A DNA stretch of 30,108 nt from a virus, in IMG/VR virus record IMGVR_UViG_3300033179_000127, positions 1-30,108 of that record, one strand, 5' to 3'. Of this stretch, positions 24,401 to 29,744 are shown in pieces; positions within the stretch are counted from its first letter, which is position 1, and each line of letters starts with the position of its first letter. A program made the translations under genes and the position numbers. The notes under the pieces are model-generated. The model had not been told where the DNA came from, made no database searches, and saw only the letters and a program-made list of their open reading frames with translations.

Positions 24401-27400
24401 TGAATCACATCATAGTTTTTTTAGGGCCTTCACTAGACCAAATTGGCTACTTTTAGCCATAGCACCAATTAATAAACAAATACCTATTATAGTTATAATA
24501 TTTTCACTTATAAAGGGAGCTAATGAAAATACAGTAGCATAATCTATATTCAATTTTCTTATAATTTTTCAATTATAAATTGGACTATATCTTCATCCGG
24601 TACTGAATAAGGGGTATAACGTATAGTCTCTGAGGATCCTAGCAAAATAACTAAATTTTATTTCGTTTCCTGCGGATTGTCCATTTTCGTCTATCTTAAC
24701 TCCCCCTGCCTCCATCAACTTTAGTTGATGGAGAGAGCAAAGTCACTATTAATAGCTCTATTCTTTTTGATGTTTAAGGTTTGTCTACGCTTCAACGCCT
24801 TTTGGGTTGAGTTTACACAAGATCCTACAAAAAGACTTTAGGGTTTCCAGCATATAGTTATATAATAAGAGCGATATTACTATCACCCACGGCAATATAT
24901 TTAAAATGTTAAAGAATCTAAATTTGAAAAATCAAACACCTTACGCTTACTGTTAAATTGAGCTTTAATTGCTTTAATCTTATCCAAATCGTCTTTACTT
25001 AAAGATCTTCCTCTGTATAAATATTGGACATACGCATCAATCTTTATAAGCTAAATACTTAGAAGAATATAAAGGGAAACGATAAAAATAATTACGGACT
25101 ATATCATAACTTCTAGAGTTATGAGCTACCACCATAAAAGCATAATACACTTTATCCCCTATACGGCTTAAACGGAACATTTGCGGATTATATTTTATAT
25201 TTATTATTATTAATAGATAACGGTCCACTGGCTGCTTAAAATTAAAAATTAAGAGACATGATATCTTTTACTATTCATTCCATCTTTTATTTTACGAATG
25301 TTCTCCAAACCCTTAGAAGTTAAATGAGCTTATTTATTAACTCTGCCGCTTTATCGTTCAATTCTGAGGGTCGTATGTATCACCCTACTTTGTATTGATC
25401 CGTTTTTACAATTGATACTGAAAATGAATATTCTCCATCAGCAAAACCTGCTATAAAGTAAGAATCTAATTTTTTTATTTTTCATCTCTTTAGTTAAATT
25501 TTGGCCTTTTTGTATTTCCTTAGTATTCCATTTAAATTAAACTTTATTTATTATGGGGCGCTTAAATAAGCGCCCCCGGGAATAAGTACAAAAACAACTA
25601 AAAAAAATCACGTGCTTGCTTGCTTGCCAGCACAAAAACAAAATATATTTACATTTTTTTATTATTACTTATATAAATACTGGGCTTTGTTTTATATAAT
25701 TCATTTAGGATCAATCTTATTCCCATCTAGAGCATTATTATGTAAACTAAGCAAACTAATTAAAGCATATTACAAAAATTAAGGCGCTATATAATCACTA
25801 GCGATGTATTTTTATCCATCCGCCATAGGCGGAGCCCGCCAGTCTAGTTCTAGTATACAGATTTACAGTAAAAACGCAGCAATATTTGTTAAAATAACTA
25901 GCACCACCTTGATCTTGGGTAACTTCTCTTGAATAGTTCTGTTTTAATTCTATACGGAAAAAAGTTTGAACACTTGTTCTTAAAACTTCTCCATTTTTCT
26001 TACGATCATACACAGTTATAGAGAAATTAATAGGTAATGGGGAGCTTTAACCAAAATACATTGTTCTTCTCTCCCCTTTCATAATATGTCAGTGTTAACC
26101 TTTCATTATGAGATTAGTTATATATTCTAGTGTATAATTTATATACCTATTACCCTTTTCACCCTTTGGTACTCACTTTGTATTTTTTCTCCGGAACGGA
26201 GAGATTTTACACAAAGTTCCCTACATCACCAAAAGGGTGATGGAGGTAGGGACGGAAAACAAGAGAAGAGAATAGAAACTGCGACTTGCACTATATAATT
26301 AAACAAACTCGCCCCTGTGTAATTAGGGAGAGGTTGCTTAATTAGAAAGCAAACAATTAATAGAAAAATAAGTTAGGCCAAAGCACTCTTAATACCAAAA
26401 CCAACTTTATAGTACATACTTGGGATCATGTGTGGTTTAACTATTCTTACCACTTTTTCCATAGAAGCTCTAGAAATATGTATTCTATAACGATTTTCCT
26501 CCCGATGTAAAGTACATTTTAACTCATAGCGAATAATTAATACATTCATTAAACGTATAACATCAGGTAAAGAAAATAATCAGTACAAAGAGTAAGACCT
26601 TTACTTTTATAAACTCCATTTCCCATAATCATATGCGCTAAAGCGACAGGCGTTAATAACTCATATATATTTTGAGGTATTACTTTAACCTTATTAACAT
26701 AAAATAAATTGTGTAACTCAGTAAAACATGGAATTGATCTAGTTAAAAACTCTAAACCGTAATACAAATTACCTGCTCTAGTACTTCTTGTTAAATAAGG
26801 GTAAATACTACAATAATGAGACAATGAGTTAAATACAAATCAAACATACTTGGAACGAGATAAAGAGTGTTTAAACCCTAATCTTGCATTTTTGTTCGTG
26901 GAACTCGCAAAAGATAGTCATCCATCGGATAACACCAATCCTACAATAATAGAATATTGAAATGGGGGGGGCGGGGGGTAACTTAACCATTTCTCTCCCT
27001 ACTTTAGTTTGTCGACCCGACCTACTCCAGATGGTTTTCCCCTCAAACTACCAAATCTGTACAGCTAGATATTCTCTTATTATTCGCTGCTATAGCTGTT
27101 GTGCAAAACCTCTCTTTGATTCTAAGTGTAGATCAGATATGTAAAATTTTAAATTACGATCTAATAATACTTTATTCACTCCAGATCTGCTCAGCTTTTG
27201 CTGAGCGGTTTTTATATCTAATAGTCCTTTATGTTGCAAATGCTCTTTATTTCTAATTTTTAATATAACCTCCCGTCAGTATAAAAAATCTGGAGCCTTT
27301 TTCCCCAACAAGGGGAATTTTTCGAAATACTCCATAACTATATCTAAACAATGTGGGTTATGTACAATTATTAAGAATAAAAACCTTATATGATCTGAGT

Positions 27401-29345
27401 GTTCAATTCTCGATATCAAACTAGTTTTGAAGTATTCACAAATTTTACTAAATATTGAAAAATAAGCTCTTCCAATTAGTTCCCCGTCTTTATCAAGAGG
27501 GTAAACTTCCCTAATTTTTAATTTAAACTGTGTCGTAAATCTAACAGATTTTCTTCTATTTATAGTCATAGATAAATAAAATCCTCCTGAATCCGCGTCT
27601 GTAAAACCTGCCAATCAACTATTACTATCAATAGGAGATTCATCTAAACCTAAACAAACTATAGAACTATTATAGTTTTCATTTATTCAATTTATAGCTC
27701 TATATAAAGCTTCTATTTTGGGTGTTCGCATATAACCATTAATTAAATTAATTACCTTTAAAACTTCTTCTTTAGCTAAAATTTGTAAAATAACATGTCC
27801 TGCACTTGGTTTACTAATTACTTTACCTACTTTCAATACAGCAGATAATTTTTCAGCTAAAGGCTTATCGGCTAAATTAAACACAACAATTATTTTAGGT
27901 CGAAATTTTTTAGATTTAGAATTTTTATCGTGCACAGCTATATGACCATCTCCCTCGATTAAACCCGCTAAGTAGGGAGATAATTGATTTTTATCTGCAG
28001 TATTGTCTGAGTCCACAAAATAGTTAACGTTATTATTAGATTTAGTAGAATAACTCCTACGAGTTATTCTGATCTTTTTAAGGGTTTGTTCCATGGGTAG
28101 CCCTACATATTTTTTACTGTATTTATCCTCCACATCTAAGGAAAGAGAACCCGGTGCATTGGTATTATTACCCCCTCCTTCTTCATTATCCCCCGCCTCG
28201 GATATTTTATTAAGTTTTGATCTAAGTTCTTTAATTTGAATTGATCCTACTTTTGTCAAATGTGCTTTAGATTTTACTTTAAGTAAAATTTCTCTTCAAA
28301 TTAAATAATTCTTAGACTTATTTCCTAATAAAGTATAAGTATAAAAATGAGGTATAATTGTGCAAGTCAAATCTTTAACTTTACCTACAGTATAATACAC
28401 CATTTCTTGTTTAGAACTTAAATTAATTCTTCCTACTCCAAAATATTCTAATATTTTTATAGTTAAATTATGTTCTCTATGATGTAACCCTACCGTTAAA
28501 CGAAGACTCACATAATTAGTAGTTGGTTCTATGGAGGCAGTAAATGAACCATCTCCATCAACAAATCCACTAACCCAATAAAGATTTAGAAGCACATTTT
28601 GTATTTCGTAAGCTGGTCTTTCTATTGCAATTATATTAGGGAAAGCTACTTTTAATGTTTCAGATAAACCTAAATTCAAAGCGGATTTTAATGAAAGTAT
28701 TTTAAGTAAACCATGTTCAGTTAAATGTTTCTTATTTTTAATTAATATTGCACATTGTTTTCATAATTGAAAATCTATTGATTTAGCACTTTCAAGTGGA
28801 TATTTGTCAAAATGTGGGATAATTACATTTATTATATGATCTATCTTGGATACTCTAAAAGTTACCAATTTGCCATCAACTGTAATTCTACCAATTCCCC
28901 CGAAAAAAGATTGTATTTTATAGAACAACGGTAAATCTATAGAATGTAATTTTATCTTGAATCTAGCAACCGCTGTCCAATTTTGATTGTTCTGTTTAAA
29001 TACATTAACAATAAAACTAGATTCAGCATCCAAAAACCCTGTTACATAAAAAGGGTTAATTTTTTCAATCAAATAACAGCCTGAATTAGAATTCCATCTC
29101 ACCTGTCTATAAGGCAGAATTATAGTGTTTTTCTTTTTCACTCAATCTAGCGGCCTTCCAACAAAAAAGGCCAGAAAAACTTTAAACATTTTTGTATTTT
29201 TACCAAAAGATCATAAAATTCCAAATATCCCTATAGTTAAAAAACAATCACCTACTCTATTAGTTAATAATGCAGAAATTGAACTCTGGTTAGCTGCTAT
29301 TCTAGTGTATCAGAAATTAACTAAAAGATAAGAACAAATTCCAAC
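5657..29345 (-). CDS. nad5: NADH dehydrogenase subunit 5, nine exons in window, 5' end missing
   Basis: Join of 29202-29345, 24437-24550, 21365-21390, 21005-21011, 18003-18043, 15689-15854, 12325-12400, 8150-8214 and 5657-6496; 491 residues plus TAA. NAD5 is an antiporter-like proton-pumping subunit of complex I in the inner membrane. The joined product runs without frame errors through the conserved core: [63 protein letters not shown], and [18 protein letters not shown]. It ends with the long multi-helix C-terminal exon. About 170 N-terminal residues are beyond the window. Exons are about 6% of the span; the rest is group I introns with endonuclease genes. Confidence 0.95.
6497..8149 (-). 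mobile_element. nad5 intron I (last), group I with LAGLIDADG ORF
   Basis: 1653 nt between NQD and FRKYGG. The core lies at the 5' end: CTCCGGGCAATTCCTAAAGC near 8096-8118, R near 7921-7931 (GCGCAACGACT) and S near 7830-7845 (AAGATAGAGTCTGGCC), GACT/AGTC forming P7; P9 is CAAAC-GAAA-GTTTG. The ORF follows S. The 5' splice at 8150 rests on protein homology: I could only find a weak AGATC/GATCT P1 there. Confidence 0.82.
6588..7637 (-). CDS. LAGLIDADG endonuclease in nad5 intron I
   Basis: 349 codons with TGA as Trp, from ATG at 7637, which is the first Met after an in-frame stop, so it is not fused to the exon. A hydrophobic N-terminal segment (about residues 10-30) precedes the two motifs GFINGEGCF and AFIEADGSF, each keeping the last acidic residue needed for metal binding. 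Repeats of the form [15 protein letters not shown] and [10 protein letters not shown] close each half, as in the typical double-motif family. It should cut the intronless nad5 site between NQD and FRK and may help splicing. Confidence 0.88.
8150..8214 (-). CDS. nad5: nad5 exon 8 of window
   Basis: 65 nt: TC completes Phe, then 21 codons [20 protein letters not shown] and D. The 5' end is fixed by an 8-bp P10 between TCTACAAA and TTTGTGGA in intron H. The 3' end follows homology to NQD-FRKYGG. Confidence 0.92.
8216..8650. other. intron 3' region with purine-rich plus strand
   Basis: No minus-strand gene. From about 8290 to 8560 the plus strand is purine-rich and reads a short peptide, [20 protein letters not shown], ending soon after. 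As at 3770-4270, this may be a decayed plus-strand gene; I cannot name it. Confidence 0.3.
8652..9317 (-). CDS. GIY-YIG endonuclease in nad5 intron H
   Basis: 221 codons from ATG at 9317, intact. It has GIYMW and [17 protein letters not shown] (GIY-YIG with Arg), [17 protein letters not shown] (catalytic Glu), a NUMOD3-like stretch ([14 protein letters not shown]) and a C-terminal NUMOD1-like unit ([12 protein letters not shown]), ending GRYFFRKVD. It lies behind the catalytic core of intron H, the usual place for a late-inserted ORF. It is a close relative of the genes at 3006-3665 and 19877-21004. Confidence 0.87.
   Translation of the reverse strand: MRKNNKNNPYPPVPEKSYSNSDAMKAKILLENKNKSGIYMWKNLTNGKCYVGSSVDLRHRFSKYFNVNHLLYANNMYICRALLKHGYAKFSLDILEYCEAQKCLKREDYYLKLLNPEYNTSQNASAPMSGLTHSEEVRKKMSIDRTGKKNPRFGKPRAEGAGSPPQKIEVTDLQENTTINYDSISEAARVLNLPRHTTIANFFAQNQKKPYRGRYFFRKVD
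9318..9741. other. intron spacer with GC cluster
   Basis: Contains a GC-rich patch near 9358-9436 (TTACTGGCGGAGCCAAG and AGACCAGCGAAGC) and otherwise AT-rich sequence. No gene seen. Confidence 0.4.
9742..10165 (-). pseudogene. unrecognised frameshifted ORF
   Basis: Two overlapping frames join into one plausible protein of about 138 residues if a single frameshift is allowed near 9985-9992. The first part contains [17 protein letters not shown] and [18 protein letters not shown]; the second contains [19 protein letters not shown] and [20 protein letters not shown], with TAG at 9742-9744. The composition is soluble and basic, and it looks like real coding sequence. I do not recognise the family. 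It follows the broken GIY-YIG gene, so it could be the C-terminal part of an older ORF that was interrupted by GIY-YIG insertion. Confidence 0.45.
10172..11172 (-). pseudogene. broken GIY-YIG endonuclease with four NUMOD3 repeats
   Basis: The second half of the N-terminal frame reads AGVYL-W and [17 protein letters not shown], then [10 protein letters not shown], a complete GIY-YIG core. A run of T near 10540 shifts the frame, and a second shift lies near 10398. Across the shifts, NUMOD3 units repeat about four times ([41 protein letters not shown]), followed by a NUMOD1-like unit ([14 protein letters not shown]). Its N-terminus is chimeric: [16 protein letters not shown] then [10 protein letters not shown], the start of a different GIY-YIG protein, joined after a run of nine C and a GTTAAA hairpin at 10978-10997. 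One GIY-YIG gene has apparently inserted into another. Confidence 0.75.
10978..10997. repeat. degenerate hairpin element at a GIY-YIG junction
   Basis: GGGTTAGATTTAAC followed by AT-rich bases and AAACCC, then a C-run. It resembles the hairpins behind atp9 and nad5, with one change in the arm. It marks the border between the two GIY-YIG-derived parts of the surrounding pseudogene. Confidence 0.45.
11246..11587 (-). pseudogene. chimeric remnant with GIY-YIG N-terminus
   Basis: 113 codons from ATG at 11587. The first 50 residues ([20 protein letters not shown]) are the N-terminus of the GIY-YIG family seen at 20473-20530, but the GIY motif itself never follows. The frame runs on into [19 protein letters not shown] and [13 protein letters not shown], a sequence I do not recognise. 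It may be an older ORF into which a GIY-YIG start was pasted. Probably not functional. Confidence 0.5.
11588..12290. other. core region of intron H
   Basis: Holds R (12150-12172), S (11761-11774), Q and P of the group I core and hairpins between them. I see no gene on either strand; the short plus-strand frames are not supported. Confidence 0.5.
12325..12400 (-). CDS. nad5: nad5 exon 7 of window
   Basis: 76 nt: [20 protein letters not shown], then LINHA and the first base of Phe. The start is fixed by P10 CAATT/AATTG with the intron G guide, the end by the seven-pair P1 with the intron H guide. Confidence 0.94.
12449..13240 (-). CDS. LAGLIDADG endonuclease in P8 of nad5 intron G
   Basis: 263 codons from ATG at 13240, TGA as Trp, stop at 12449-12451 just before the S element. 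Motifs are GLIDGDGYF and [11 protein letters not shown], both with the final Asp. [17 protein letters not shown] and FKDRWEKYKD are typical of the cob/nad intron family. It is clearly homologous along its whole length to the second half of the four-motif ORF upstream in the same intron (13754-14470). Expected function: intron homing and possibly splicing help. Confidence 0.9.
13241..13753. other. core region of intron G
   Basis: Between the two ORFs. Contains the R element near 13432-13446 and GC-poor hairpins; the P/Q part is near 13640-13690. No gene seen. Confidence 0.45.
13754..15688 (-). CDS. four-motif LAGLIDADG fusion protein, fused to nad5 exon 6
   Basis: One frame, open with TGA as Trp, runs from nad5 exon 6 through the 5' splice site to TAA at 13754-13756 (644 codons inside the intron; first internal ATG at 15595). 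Four motifs follow in order: [28 protein letters not shown] and [11 protein letters not shown], all with the last acidic residue. The first two form one complete double-motif enzyme ending [13 protein letters not shown] linker of about 45 residues leads to a second complete enzyme of a different subfamily, homologous to the separate gene at 12449-13240. A hydrophobic segment lies near the internal Met. It is about twice the usual length. Confidence 0.88.
15689..15854 (-). CDS. nad5: nad5 exon 6 of window
   Basis: 166 nt: one base plus 55 codons, [17 protein letters not shown] through [15 protein letters not shown]. It follows an intron-terminal G at 15855 and ends in U within the TGAGT strand of P1. 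The reading frame runs on into the intron G ORF. Confidence 0.94.
15951..16970 (-). CDS. LAGLIDADG-family ORF with both catalytic acids lost (intron F)
   Basis: The frame is open for 339 codons from about 16970, through the Q and R core elements, to TAA at 15951-15953 beside S; the true start is unclear and may be an internal Met. The protein fold markers are all there ([38 protein letters not shown]), but the residue that should be the metal-binding acid is Thr in GFTEGTGSF and Val in [12 protein letters not shown] cutting is therefore unlikely, while the long open frame suggests selection, for example as a maturase for this intron. The related ORF in intron C (23507-24436) keeps both acids. 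Confidence 0.85.
17057..18002 (-). CDS. LAGLIDADG endonuclease fused to nad5 exon 5 (intron F)
   Basis: The frame continues from exon 5 (ATG GT then A) and is open for 314 codons to TAA at 17057-17059. Motifs GYSDGESSF and GFVQADGTF keep the final acidic residue, though the first acid of motif two is Gln. Typical repeats [15 protein letters not shown] and [10 protein letters not shown] close the two halves. There is no ATG close to the splice site, so it is presumably made as an exon-intron fusion and cleaved, or starts internally. It fills the P1 loop of intron F. Confidence 0.88.
18003..18043 (-). CDS. nad5: nad5 exon 5 of window
   Basis: 41 nt encoding [13 protein letters not shown] and two bases of Val. 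Its first four bases CCTA pair with TAGG next to the intron E guide (P10), and its last seven pair with the intron F guide. Confidence 0.94.
18123..19073 (-). CDS. LAGLIDADG-family ORF with both catalytic acids lost (intron E)
   Basis: Open for 316 codons from ATG at 19073 to TAA at 18123-18125, reading through the Q and R core elements. The ATG overlaps the last codons of the preceding ORF (stop at 19063). The fold is conserved ([42 protein letters not shown]), but the metal-binding acid is Lys in FIEGKGE and Ile in FTDAIGCF. As in intron F, cutting activity is probably lost while the frame is kept open, so a maturase role is a fair hypothesis. True start uncertain. Confidence 0.85.
19063..19828 (-). 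pseudogene. LAGLIDADG endonuclease with internal stop (intron E)
   Basis: A GDG-type two-motif protein: the first motif is in [16 protein letters not shown] and the second in LAHWIMGDGYW; it ends [17 protein letters not shown] with TAG at 19063. The frame is open from about 19828, but an in-frame TAA at 19642-19644 lies shortly after motif one (RGDI[15 protein letters not shown]). No other damage is visible, so it is a recent pseudogene or the stop is read through, edited or an assembly error. It lies in the P1 loop of intron E behind the GIY-YIG gene. Confidence 0.75.
19877..21004 (-). CDS. GIY-YIG endonuclease fused to nad5 micro-exon (intron E)
   Basis: The frame runs from the 7-nt exon (GAA GGT) straight into the intron and stays open for 375 codons to the stop at 19877. 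Order of parts: a hydrophobic N-terminal segment ([18 protein letters not shown]), a NUMOD1-like unit ([15 protein letters not shown]), a Pro/Ser-rich linker ([16 protein letters not shown]), the GIY-YIG core ([37 protein letters not shown]), NUMOD3 repeats ([15 protein letters not shown]) and a C-terminal NUMOD1-like unit ([12 protein letters not shown]). Everything needed for cutting appears intact. It is closest to the genes at 3006-3665 and 8652-9317. Confidence 0.86.
21005..21011 (-). CDS. nad5: nad5 exon 4 of window, 7-nt micro-exon
   Basis: Seven bases, GGAAGGT: the G completes Met (AT + G), then Glu and Gly. Together with its neighbours it restores [20 protein letters not shown]. The base before it is G (end of intron D) and its last base is U, which pairs as U.G in the intron E P1. 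Without it the frame between exons 3 and 5 does not join. Confidence 0.86.
21012..21364 (-). mobile_element. nad5 intron D, small group I intron without ORF
   Basis: 353 nt. Exon end TTGCAAT pairs with guide GTTGTAA (21343-21349), seven pairs ending U.G. R is at 21132-21146 (CGCTACAGACTGGGT) and S at 21092-21106 (ATGTACAGTCGAA), with GACT/AGTC as P7. The core is richer in GC than the others and resembles the partial intron A, so it belongs to a different subgroup from introns B, C, E, F and G. No P10 found. Confidence 0.87.
21365..21390 (-). CDS. nad5: nad5 exon 3 of window, 26 nt
   Basis: CTTCACGTTTGGTTGCCTCT plus [14 protein letters not shown] and two bases of Met. The first six bases pair with GTGAAG (24428-24433) of intron C as P10; the last seven pair with the intron D guide. 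Confidence 0.93.
21416..21940. other. 3' core part of intron C with GC cluster
   Basis: Contains the R element and, at about 21640-21745, a GC-rich cluster (CTCCCCGGGCCCC; GTAGCGAGGCTTCGCCACTT; GAGCGAAGC). No gene seen. Confidence 0.45.
21941..22836 (-). pseudogene. frameshifted LAGLIDADG endonuclease (intron C)
   Basis: Starts [20 protein letters not shown] and continues, one frame over, as [19 protein letters not shown]; the shift is near 22760-22770. The rest is intact to the stop at 21941: second motif [41 protein letters not shown]. The start codon is not ATG (in-frame stops lie just upstream). Only one lesion is visible, so it could be recent or a sequencing error. Confidence 0.78.
22837..23129. 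other. intron spacer
   Basis: AT-rich sequence between the frameshifted ORF and the remnant; nothing recognisable. Confidence 0.4.
23130..23500 (-). pseudogene. LAGLIDADG remnant disrupted by GC cluster (intron C)
   Basis: Pieces of one N-terminal half remain: a hydrophobic segment ([20 protein letters not shown]), then [20 protein letters not shown], then [20 protein letters not shown] and FHKREIGLL before a stop near 23170. The LAGLIDADG motif itself is broken by a GC-rich insert (GCGAAGCCGGCCCC, near 23288) and a TAA. Confidence 0.65.
23507..24436 (-). CDS. LAGLIDADG endonuclease/maturase fused to nad5 exon 2 (intron C)
   Basis: Open from exon 2 (CAA TTT GGT, then CTA GTG AAG) for 309 codons to TAG at 23507-23509, TGA as Trp. 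The frame passes through the guide, P and Q-like elements. Motifs: [15 protein letters not shown] near residue 90 and [13 protein letters not shown], both with the final acid. It is the same subfamily as the ORFs in introns E and F, in which both acids are lost, so this is the active-looking member of the set. Confidence 0.88.
24437..24550 (-). CDS. nad5: nad5 exon 2 of window
   Basis: 114 nt, 38 codons: [17 protein letters not shown], then [18 protein letters not shown]. The first six bases AATATA pair with TATATT (24894-24899) of intron B as P10. Confidence 0.95.
24901..25500 (-). pseudogene. LAGLIDADG remnants (intron B)
   Basis: Two overlapping damaged pieces. About 25265-25490 starts [18 protein letters not shown], then jumps after VGWYIRP to the C-terminal helix region ([21 protein letters not shown]), so the middle of the domain is deleted. 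About 24901-25230 reads [20 protein letters not shown] and [14 protein letters not shown], then after a frameshift [20 protein letters not shown] and stop at 24901-24903. Both resemble the second half of the four-motif ORF at 27090-29201. Confidence 0.7.
25501..25789. other. intron spacer with GC hairpin
   Basis: Holds a perfect GC-rich hairpin GGGCGCTTA/TAAGCGCCC near 25556-25577 and a CTTGCTTGCTTGCC repeat near 25614. No gene seen. Confidence 0.5.
25790..26080 (-). pseudogene. LAGLIDADG fragment (intron B)
   Basis: Reads [18 protein letters not shown] and [20 protein letters not shown], the beginning of a LAGLIDADG half without its motif; it then loses similarity near VNLYTRTR and stops at 25798. 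It matches the layout of the second half of the four-motif ORF ([17 protein letters not shown]) and is probably a decayed duplicate. Confidence 0.6.
26081..26372. repeat. intron spacer with hairpins
   Basis: Contains CTCCGGAACGGAG near 26190, and TCACCAAAAGGGTGA with flanking CTACA/GGTAG near 26222-26247, GC-rich palindromes in an AT-rich spacer. No gene seen. Confidence 0.5.
26373..27095 (-). pseudogene. frameshifted relative of the 1-951 endonuclease (intron B)
   Basis: Follows the same plan as the intact gene at 1-951: LVVWGEN, then [56 protein letters not shown], and a C-terminus [16 protein letters not shown] with stop at 26373-26375. At least three frameshifts are visible: after WGEN near 27040, at a C/G-run insertion near 26965-26980, and near 26575. 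Motif two has Asn in place of the key Asp (MGNG for MGDG). It overlaps the end of the four-motif ORF. Confidence 0.8.
27090..29201 (-). CDS. four-motif LAGLIDADG fusion protein, fused to nad5 exon 1
   Basis: A single frame, TGA as Trp, runs from nad5 exon 1 through the splice site to TAG at 27090-27092: 703 codons inside the intron, first internal ATG at 29189. Motifs in order: [27 protein letters not shown] and [10 protein letters not shown], all with the last acid. The first pair is a complete double-motif enzyme ending [14 protein letters not shown] low-complexity linker (EEGGGNNTN) and [14 protein letters not shown] lead to a second, different double-motif enzyme ending [18 protein letters not shown] resembles a mitochondrial presequence cleavage zone, probably by chance. 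It sits in the P1 loop of intron B. Confidence 0.88.
29202..29345 (-). CDS. nad5: nad5 exon 1 of window
   Basis: 144 nt, 48 codons: [20 protein letters not shown], then [19 protein letters not shown] and WSFG. It follows an intron-terminal G at 29346; homology says the missing upstream exon ends in ...WEG. Confidence 0.95.
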
Positions 29346-29744
29346 CAAACCTTGGGTCATAAATATAAGTGTATAATTTATATTATTAACCCTTGTACTT
29401 TAATACCTAGTAGGTTTTACTTAAAGCCCTAGTATATTATTTGATATAATATAAAGATTCTGACTATACATTAAGCACCATTACAGGAACCCATCATTGG
29501 ACTAGTCGATCACGATCCAAAATATAACCGACGATCTCGTCGCACGCGCGAAGTTGATCGTTTTCAATGATGTCGCTAGTGATATATTAAAATTCTAAAT
29601 GCTAAGTGTAATTCCTGTAAAGGTAAGTTATAAGATTTGAATCTATTTATTCTCCTGGTAAAGCCAGGTTTCAATTTAACTTGAAACTATTTTGATTGTT
29701 AAATATATTATCACTAACTATGGCTAGTTATACTAACTAAGTGT

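Larger units (their letters stand above)
21391..24436 (-). mobile_element. nad5 intron C, group I with LAGLIDADG genes
   Basis: 3046 nt. GTGAAG at 24428-24433 gives a perfect six-pair P10 with exon 3 and is followed by GCC pairing with the exon end GGT. P is near 24368-24378 (TTTGCTGGGAA), a Q-like part near 24275-24295 (ATCAGCAGG), but R (21589-21606, GATCCTCAGAGACTGAG) and S (21403-21415, AAAGATATAGTCC) only come 2.7 kb later. The interval holds an intact ORF, a remnant and a frameshifted ORF. Confidence 0.83.
24551..29201 (-). mobile_element. nad5 intron B, 4.65-kb group I intron
   Basis: The exon end CUUUUGGU pairs with GCCGUGGG at 24886-24893 (one mismatch) and the adjoining TATATT pairs with the next exon as P10. 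The catalytic core follows at once: P near 24841-24850 (ATGCTGGAAACC), Q near 24665-24682 (GGACAATCCGCAGG), R at 24619-24639 (GATCCTCAGAGACTATACG), S at 24582-24594 (AAGATATAGTCC). The 4.3 kb before the guide form the P1 loop and hold a four-motif LAGLIDADG ORF and several HEG remnants. Confidence 0.85.

Noticed and set aside
28000-28080. Mitochondrial targeting signal RRSYSTK in the four-motif ORF
   Set aside because: Resembles a presequence cleavage zone, but the gene is mitochondrial and the sequence lies in an internal linker; probably chance or a relic.
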